Shown piece by piece: positions 58,868-64,000 of a stretch of DNA of 64,000 nucleotides; position 1 is the stretch's first letter, and every line of letters starts with the position of its first letter. Made by a program: the position numbers and the translations under genes. The DNA is taken from NCBI RefSeq assembly GCF_008364825.1, contig NZ_VTTO01000002.1:186001-250000 (forward strand). Reading direction: 5' to 3'. The notes below the pieces were generated by a model, which saw only the letters and a program-made list of their open reading frames with translations, was not told the origin of the DNA and ran no database searches. Source of the stretch: Azospirillum sp. B21. GTDB taxonomy: Bacteria > Pseudomonadota > Alphaproteobacteria > Azospirillales > Azospirillaceae.

Positions 58868-60289
58868 CTACACAATCGACAGCATCGCCGCCGCCGGTGC
58901 GTCCAGCGTATCGGCCAGCGCACGCAGGCCGCGCGCAGTCTCGTCGCGGCTGCGCGGCATGCACAGCCCCACGCGCACCGCATGGGGGGCGCTGGCGCGG
59001 CCCACGGCGAAGGCATCGGCGCCGGTGACGATCACGCCGCGGCGGCGTGCCTCGCCGACGAAATCCTCGCGCCGCCAGGGCTCCGGCAGGACCAGCCACA
59101 GATGCTGTGCCGCCGAACTGCCGTAGACGGTGCCGGCCGGCAGGATGGAGCGGGCAAGCCGCTGGCGGGCCAGATCCTCCTCCCGCTGGGTAGCGACGAT
59201 GCGGTCGGCGGTGCCGTCCTGAATCCAGCGCGCCACCACCTCCGCCGGCAGGGCGGGGGCGGAATATTGCAGGGCGCGGATGGCGGTCTCGACGCGGGAC
59301 CGCAATTCCGCCGGGGCGACGACGAAGCCCAGCCGCAGCCCGGCGGCAAGGCTCTTGGACACGCTCGACACATACAGGGTGATGTCGGGGGCGATGGTCT
59401 GGATCGGCCGGGCGTCCGGCACCATGAAGCCGAACACGTCGTCCTCGATCAGGATCACGCCGTAACGGCGTGCGATCTCGGCGATTTCGCGGCGGCGGGC
59501 GGCGGGCATCACCACCGCTGTCGGATTCTGCAGGGTCGGCACCAGATAGACCGCCTTCGGTCCCAGCCGGCGGCAGGCGCTGTCGAAGGCGTCGGGCACC
59601 AGCCCATGCTCGTCGATGGCAACCCCTTCCAGATGATAGCCCTGGGTGGCCGCCAGCGCCTTGGTGCCGATGTTGGTCAGCCGTTCCGCCAGGATGACGT
59701 CGCCGGGGCGGGCGACGGCGGCCAGCGCCACCGCCAGCGCGTTCTGCGCCCCGGTGGTCAGCAGCACCGAGTCGGCGCTCGCCTGCACCCGGTGCTGGCG
59801 CTCCAGCCAGGCGGCGGCGGCGGCGCGATGGTCGGGCAGCCCGGCATGCGGGCCGTAGCCGATCAGCGCGGCCGCGCGGCCCGAGGTGCCGATGGCGGCA
59901 AGCGTCTGGCCGAAGGCCTGCACCGCGACGGCATGTTCTGGGTGGACCGTCGTCATGTTGACGATGGCGGAGCCGGCCCCTGTCTCCCCCGCGGACGTTT
60001 CCCCGGCCGGCGGCCAGCCGAGCGGCAGGGGTGTCGCCGGCGGGCGCTGGCCCTGCACGAAGGTCCCGCGTCCGACCTCGCCGCCGATCAGGCCGCGTTT
60101 TTCCGCCTCTGTATAAGCGCGCGTCACCGTTCCCACTGTGACGCCGAGGCGGAAGGCGAGGTCGCGGTGGGTGGGCAGGCGGGTGCCGACCGCCAGCGCG
60201 CCCTCCGCGATGTCGTCGGCCAGCGCGTCGGCGATGACGCGGTACAGCGGGCCGGCGCGGCCCTCCAGGTTCGGGGTCCAATTTGTCAT
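58868..60289 (-). CDS. MocR-type regulator: GntR HTH fused to aminotransferase domain
   Basis: 473 residues. N-terminal GntR winged helix (LYRVIADALADDIAEGALAV, DLAFRLGVTVGTVTRAYTEA) and a class I aminotransferase domain with the PLP lysine in YVSSVSKSLAAGLRLGF and LVPTLQNPTAVVMP. MocR proteins use PLP adducts as effectors (PdxR, GabR, TauR). ATG at 60289 chosen; a dyad overlaps the start codon, consistent with self-repression. It is convergent with the TorS-like gene (11 bases apart) and divergent from the TorR-like gene, so it separates that pair. Confidence 0.9.
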   Translation of the reverse strand: MTNWTPNLEGRAGPLYRVIADALADDIAEGALAVGTRLPTHRDLAFRLGVTVGTVTRAYTEAEKRGLIGGEVGRGTFVQGQRPPATPLPLGWPPAGETSAGETGAGSAIVNMTTVHPEHAVAVQAFGQTLAAIGTSGRAAALIGYGPHAGLPDHRAAAAAWLERQHRVQASADSVLLTTGAQNALAVALAAVARPGDVILAERLTNIGTKALAATQGYHLEGVAIDEHGLVPDAFDSACRRLGPKAVYLVPTLQNPTAVVMPAARRREIAEIARRYGVILIEDDVFGFMVPDARPIQTIAPDITLYVSSVSKSLAAGLRLGFVVAPAELRSRVETAIRALQYSAPALPAEVVARWIQDGTADRIVATQREEDLARQRLARSILPAGTVYGSSAAQHLWLVLPEPWRREDFVGEARRRGVIVTGADAFAVGRASAPHAVRVGLCMPRSRDETARGLRALADTLDAPAAAMLSIV

Positions 60290-60299
60290 GAGTACAAAT
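60281..60299. promoter_or_regulatory. Inverted repeat over the MocR start codon
   Basis: ATTTGT-CATGAGT-ACAAAT, perfect six-base arms, with the MocR ATG inside the loop. Position fits an autorepressor site. Confidence 0.55.
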
Positions 60300-60495
60300 G
60301 TGGCATTGTCCCCTCCATCTGGCAAGTTCGGCGCAATTGTCTCCATTCGCCCGCTCCCGGTGCGCCGCACAATCAGCGGATGCCGCTTGGGAGGACCCGT
60401 ATGCTCCACCTTGTATCCGGTTGGCGGAACCGATAGCTTTGGTATGAGGGGCCGGCAGACAATCCGCCGACCATAGGACTCCGTCACGGGGGACA

Positions 60496-61191
60496 ATGAA
60501 CACCATCGCGGTGGTCGACGACGATCCCATCACCCGCGAGACCCTGAAGGCCTATCTGGAAGGCGAGGGGTATCGGGTGATGCTGGCGCGCGACGGCGAT
60601 CAGCTGTCGGCGCTGCTGGCGCGCGGGCGGATCGACCTTCTGCTGCTGGACATCCGGCTTCCCGGCAAGGACGGGCTGGCGGTGACGCGGGAGCTGCGGG
60701 CCACCTCCAACATCGGCATCATCCTGATCACCGGCCGCTCCGACCGGATGGACCGGCTGATCGGGCTGGAGCTGGGTGCCGACGACTACATCACCAAGCC
60801 GTTCGAACCGCGCGAGATCCTGGCCCGCACCCGCAGCCTCCTGCGCCGCATCGCCAAGCCGACCCGGCCGGCGGGCGGACGGGTGAAGCGGTTCGACGGG
60901 TGGGAACTGCATCTGGACAAGCGCCGCCTGCGCGACCCCGGCGGCGAGGATGCCCGTCTGACCTCGGCCGAATTCGAACTGCTGGCCGCCTTCGTCGAGA
61001 ATCCGGGGCGGGTGCTGAGCCGCGATGATCTGCTGGACCTGACGCTGCGCGGAGACTCGGTGCCCTTCGACCGCTCCATCGACCGGCTGGTCCGCCGCCT
61101 GCGCCGGGTGGTGGAGCCCGACCCCGCCGAACCGACCCGCATCGTCACCGTCCACGGCATGGGGTACATGTTCCAGGCTGTGGTGGACTGA
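60496..61191 (+). CDS. OmpR-family response regulator, TorR-like
   Basis: 231 residues. Receiver domain with acidic pocket VVDDD, Asp52 (LLLLDIRLPGKDG) and Lys in ADDYITKPFEP; C-terminal winged helix (LTSAEFELLAAFVENPGRVL, VPFDRSIDRLVRRLRRVVEP). The receiver resembles TorR and other regulators fed by TorS-type hybrid kinases. The likely kinase is the TorS-like protein at 55332. ATG at 60496 preceded by GGGGGA. No torCAD-like reductase genes lie in the window, so the output genes are unknown. Confidence 0.88.
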   Translation: MNTIAVVDDDPITRETLKAYLEGEGYRVMLARDGDQLSALLARGRIDLLLLDIRLPGKDGLAVTRELRATSNIGIILITGRSDRMDRLIGLELGADDYITKPFEPREILARTRSLLRRIAKPTRPAGGRVKRFDGWELHLDKRRLRDPGGEDARLTSAEFELLAAFVENPGRVLSRDDLLDLTLRGDSVPFDRSIDRLVRRLRRVVEPDPAEPTRIVTVHGMGYMFQAVVD

Positions 61192-61211
61192 TCGCGTCCA
61201 TCACGCTCAAG

Positions 61212-61841
61212 TCAGGATTGGGCGGGCGAGGTCCGGCGCTGCGGACGGGCCGCCGCGGCGGCCTCCTCCTCCGGCTTGCCGGGCTTGCGGAAGGTGCTGA
61301 GTTCGGAAATGCGGTTGACCGTCAGCCCGTTCAGGCGGCAGCCGGCAACCTCCAGGATCTCGAAGCCGGCCTTGCGCGGGTAACGGGCGGCCACCCGCTC
61401 GCGCGCGTCACGTTCGCCGTCGGCGATCAGCAGGAAGCGGCGGATGCCGGACCAGCCGCGATGGCCGCGTTGGTCGGCGAAGCTGACCGCGGTCGGGTGG
61501 AAGCGCACGGCGACCTCCCAGAAGCGCCCGGGGCGCGGCTCGTTCCGGTCAAAGACGAAGTAGCGCTGCATGGCGGCACCCTTCTTCTGGTCCAGTTCCA
61601 GGATGGCGGCCTGCATGTCGATTTCCGCCTTCTGGACGCGCTTTTCCATGTCCGCATGGTGGTGGGCCAGCTGGGCATAGTCGGAGGCGACGTCCGCGAC
61701 CTCCTTGGTCACGTCGTCCACCTTCTCCTTCAGCTTGGACATGGCGACCCGGGTCAGGGTCAGCTGGCGGCGCCAGTAGCGGTTGGACAGGACGGTCAGC
61801 ACCATCAGGCCAAGCGCGAAATACAGCATCATGCCGGTCAT
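61212..61841 (-). CDS. Membrane-anchored coiled-coil protein, unknown
   Basis: 209 residues. One N-terminal membrane helix (MMLYFALGLMVLTVLSNRY), then a heptad-patterned coiled coil (about 30-90; LKEKVDDVTKEVADVASDYA, HADMEKRVQKAEIDMQAAIL), a small folded region (RFWEVAVRFHPTAVSFADQR) and a charged tail. No family recognised. The helix-coil-globule layout is the same as in the next gene upstream on the same strand, 27 bases away, so the two may form one complex. Confidence 0.75.
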   Translation of the reverse strand: MTGMMLYFALGLMVLTVLSNRYWRRQLTLTRVAMSKLKEKVDDVTKEVADVASDYAQLAHHHADMEKRVQKAEIDMQAAILELDQKKGAAMQRYFVFDRNEPRPGRFWEVAVRFHPTAVSFADQRGHRGWSGIRRFLLIADGERDARERVAARYPRKAGFEILEVAGCRLNGLTVNRISELSTFRKPGKPEEEAAAAARPQRRTSPAQS

Positions 61842-61868
61842 CGAGCCGTTCCCATCATGCCGCTCTCT

Positions 61869-62432
61869 TCATGCTGCGGTCGCCTCCACCTCGGGATCGG
61901 GAGCCAGCGCCAGCGGCACCACCGGCGAACTGATCAGGCCGTTGCGCTGGGAAAAGCTGGTCCGCACGGTGCCGTGCGCCTGTTCGGCCGACGGCGCCGT
62001 GATGTGCGCGACGTTGCGGTATTCCCAGATCTGGCGCGAGAAGACGATATCCTTGCGATCCAGCTCGTTGAAATTCGGGCTGACCGCCAACTGCGCCCAG
62101 TAGACATCGCCGTCGGAGTCCTGGTCGCCAAGTTCGTGCACCAGTTCGATCTTGGAGAATTCCAGCGCCCGCAACTCCGTCAGCGCCTTCTGGCGGCGGC
62201 CGTTGAATTCGGTCAGGCGGGCTTGCAGGGTGGTGACGTCGACGCGCTTGCGCTCCGTCTTCTGGCGCCATTCGGCCAGCGCGGCGCGCTTCTTGTCGTA
62301 CTGTCTCTGGTTCATCGCCTCGCGCGCCTTTTCGGCGCTGACTCGGCCGACATCGACCACGATCGACAGACCAAGCGCGGCGGCGCTGGTGATCAGAAGC
62401 AGCATCCCCAGGAACTCGGCCGAAATGACCAT
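61869..62432 (-). CDS. Membrane-anchored coiled-coil protein, unknown (partner of the 61.2 kb gene)
   Basis: 187 residues. N-terminal helix (FLGMLLLITSAAALGLSIVV), coiled coil (about 30-100; AREAMNQRQYDKKRAALAEW, QARLTEFNGRRQKALTELRA), then a predicted beta region (WAQLAVSPNFNELDRKDIVF). ATG at 62432 chosen, with GGAGGG just upstream; the longer extension is GC noise. Function unknown. First gene of a two-gene unit. Confidence 0.75.
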   Translation of the reverse strand: MVISAEFLGMLLLITSAAALGLSIVVDVGRVSAEKAREAMNQRQYDKKRAALAEWRQKTERKRVDVTTLQARLTEFNGRRQKALTELRALEFSKIELVHELGDQDSDGDVYWAQLAVSPNFNELDRKDIVFSRQIWEYRNVAHITAPSAEQAHGTVRTSFSQRNGLISSPVVPLALAPDPEVEATAA

Positions 62433-62673
62433 TCGCCCTCCGCCAGCCGCACCGAATGCCCGCGCCGCTTCGACGACGCATGGTGCCATGGACGGCGGAG
62501 GGTCGCGATGCCATCGCGACAACCCGCCGCACAGGGGCGGATCATACCATCGCGCTCTGCGCCAAGGTTGCCATTTTTAGCTCAAATAGGGGTAAACCCG
62601 CCTTTTTTGGGAGGGTTTATGACCAGACGCCGATCAGGCAAAGGACTGCGGCGCCCGGTCATAGTTCTGCGGG

Positions 62674-63105
62674 TCAGCCGGACTTTTCCGAGGGCACGAA
62701 AGTCATGGCGACACCGTTCATGCAGTAGCGCTTCCCTGTCGGCTGCGGCCCGTCATCGAAGACATGGCCGAGATGGCCTTTGCAGCTGGCGCAATGAACC
62801 TCGGTCCGCGGATAGGCCAGCTTGTAGTCGGTGGAGGTCTCCACCGCTCCGGGAATCGGCTCCCAGAAGCTGGGCCAACCCGACCCGCTTTCGTATTTGG
62901 TGTCGCTGGCATAGAGGGGCTGCCCGCAGCCGGCGCAGCGGTAGACGCCCCGGCGCTTCTCGTCGTTGAGCGGGCTGGTGCCGGGATACTCGGTCGCGTG
63001 TTCGCGCAGAACCTTGAACTGATTGGGCGACAATTCCTGCTTCCAGTCCTGTTCGCTCTTGTCCGTGGTGTTCTGGGCCGTATTGTTCTTGTCCGATTCG
63101 GGCAT
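62674..63105 (-). CDS. msrB: Peptide methionine (R)-S-oxide reductase MsrB
   Basis: 143 residues. It reduces methionine-R-sulfoxide in proteins. Zinc cysteines 57, 60, 105 and 108 (RCAGCG, CASCKGH), substrate region SGSGWPSFWEPI and catalytic Cys128 in GKRYCMNG. ATG at 63105 chosen, with GGAGA upstream; the longer in-frame extension to 63408 is not family-like. No signal peptide, so cytoplasmic. Divergent from the pentapeptide-repeat gene. Confidence 0.96.
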   Translation of the reverse strand: MPESDKNNTAQNTTDKSEQDWKQELSPNQFKVLREHATEYPGTSPLNDEKRRGVYRCAGCGQPLYASDTKYESGSGWPSFWEPIPGAVETSTDYKLAYPRTEVHCASCKGHLGHVFDDGPQPTGKRYCMNGVAMTFVPSEKSG

Positions 63106-63406
63106 GCCGCCGGTCTCCGCTGGTGGTGGTCGGTGTTCCAGACCCACTATATTGGTCGGACTTGCCGCCGGCCCAAGCGGGTCGGGAGGGCGATCACGCG
63201 GCTGTGATGGCGGCGGTCCTATGCCGGACAGGATCGGCGGAACGGGCCGGACCGGATCTGAGGCTGCGACAAAAGAATCTTGCCGGTCTGGCGAAGGTTC
63301 GAGGGGACATGCCTTCCGAAAATGAATCGGTTTCGGTAACATCCCGGTTGCCAACAGTCCGGGACAGCGTGTCCGGGACGGCAGTGCCGGGGCATCGACG
63401 CGCCGC
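63106..63406. other. Divergent intergenic region, msrB / pentapeptide gene
   Basis: 301 bases without a convincing gene. Two direct copies of GTCCGGGAC (63357-63365 and 63371-63379) lie 28 bases before the pentapeptide gene start and could be an operator. Nothing else is evident. Confidence 0.5.
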
Positions 63407-64000
63407 ATGACGGATGAACGCTACCTTCGGGCGGTTCGCGACGCGCTGGTGCGGCACCAGCAATGGCTGCTGCGCGACCCGGCCGGCCGGGGGCGCCGCG
63501 CCAATCTCAGCTTTTACGATCTGGCCGGGCTGGGCCTCAACCGCGTCAACTTGTCGGGCGCCAAGCTGACGGGCGCCAGTCTGGCGCGGGCGCGGATGGT
63601 CGGCACCGTGCTGTCGAAGGCCGATCTCTACGGCGCCGACCTGTCGAAGGCCGATTTGACCGGCGCGCAGTTGCAGGGCGCCGATCTGCGTGGGGCCAGG
63701 GTCGACGGCGCGAAGCTGCAGAACGCCAACCTGCAGGGCGCCGACCTGCGCCGCGGCATGGTGCTGGACGCGGGCGAGTTCCGGGCGGCCGGCAACAGCG
63801 ACGGCACCACGACCTTCGTCGGCTGCAGCCTGACCAAGGCGATCCTGACCGATTGCCGGATGGCGCAGTGCGATTTCAGCGGCAGCGACCTGTCCGGTGC
63901 CGATTTCAGCGGCAGCGACCTCAGCGGCGCCATCCTGATCGGGGCGGATCTGACCGGGGCCACCATGCGCAAGGCGACGCTGGACGGCGTGCTGATGTGC
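63407..64000 (+). CDS. Pentapeptide-repeat protein, N-terminal part
   Basis: 198 codons visible, no stop, cut by the right edge. After about 40 residues of charged helix (RYLRAVRDALVRHQQWLL) the A(D/N)LxX pentapeptide pattern starts: GAKLTGASLARARMVGTVLS, KADLYGADLSKADLTGAQLQ, GADLRGARVDGAKLQNANLQ. It forms a right-handed quadrilateral beta helix; known relatives include gyrase-protecting Qnr/MfpA proteins and many of unknown role. The region at about 130-150 breaks the pattern. Function not assignable. Confidence 0.88.
   Translation, partial: MTDERYLRAVRDALVRHQQWLLRDPAGRGRRANLSFYDLAGLGLNRVNLSGAKLTGASLARARMVGTVLSKADLYGADLSKADLTGAQLQGADLRGARVDGAKLQNANLQGADLRRGMVLDAGEFRAAGNSDGTTTFVGCSLTKAILTDCRMAQCDFSGSDLSGADFSGSDLSGAILIGADLTGATMRKATLDGVLMC

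Overview
The window is a GC-rich, gene-dense chromosomal segment from an alphaproteobacterium, most likely Azospirillum or a close Rhodospirillales relative. I base that on the strong third-position GC bias, the mix of families (DUF2336, LutABC with a fused D-lactate dehydrogenase, an SSF-type hybrid kinase, many PAS hybrid kinases, ETF-QO, a PdhR-type lactate regulator) and the sequence style of the proteins. No database search was possible. I found 48 protein genes (two cut by the window edges) and no rRNA, tRNA, CRISPR array, transposase or phage gene, so this is core-type chromosome rather than an island.

Region by region. 1-3.3 kb: a cut M20 peptidase, a hydratase-family protein, an EamA exporter, a DoxX protein and apt. 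3.5-7.2 kb: an Mla-type phospholipid-transport operon (STAS-fused MlaE, MlaF, MlaD, lipoprotein). 7.3-12.5 kb: a His-rich unknown protein, a DUF2336 protein overlapping a PAS histidine kinase, and adenine deaminase. 12.5-21.8 kb: a CocE-type protein behind a sigma-54 promoter, a degenerate Fic protein, bacteriohemerythrin, a large TPR protein, a phosphotransferase overlapping moaB, and a soluble lytic transglycosylase. 22-25.6 kb: uracil-DNA glycosylase, ETF-ubiquinone oxidoreductase and a zinc-ribbon membrane protein. 25.6-28.9 kb: a TyrR/PhhR-type activator divergent from D-amino-acid dehydrogenase, with TyrR-like boxes and a sigma-54 promoter between them. 28.9-37.9 kb: a lactate module (lldP, FAD/Fe-S D-lactate dehydrogenase, lutA, lutB, lutC) divergent from a PdhR/LldR-type GntR regulator. 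38-43.3 kb: a LuxO-like sigma-54 response regulator translationally coupled to a GAF-PAS hybrid kinase with an Hpt domain. 43.3-50.7 kb: citrate synthase, a NrtR-like regulator, and a CrbR/CrbS (ErdR/MxtR)-like acetate-switch pair. 50.9-54 kb: an RTX protein with four exact 40-residue repeats and an MHS-family transporter. 54-61.2 kb: a TorT/TorS/TorR-like layout interrupted by a MocR-type regulator. 61.2-64 kb: two coiled-coil membrane proteins, msrB, and a cut pentapeptide-repeat protein.

The main theme is carbon and redox control: lactate, D-amino acids, acetate and TCA entry, ETF electron delivery, and several two-component systems. The most unusual structural feature is a dispersed family of G/C-run palindromic repeats at eight loci. 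One copy sits in frame inside lutC, and two others supply the last codons and stop codon of bacteriohemerythrin and of a phosphotransferase.
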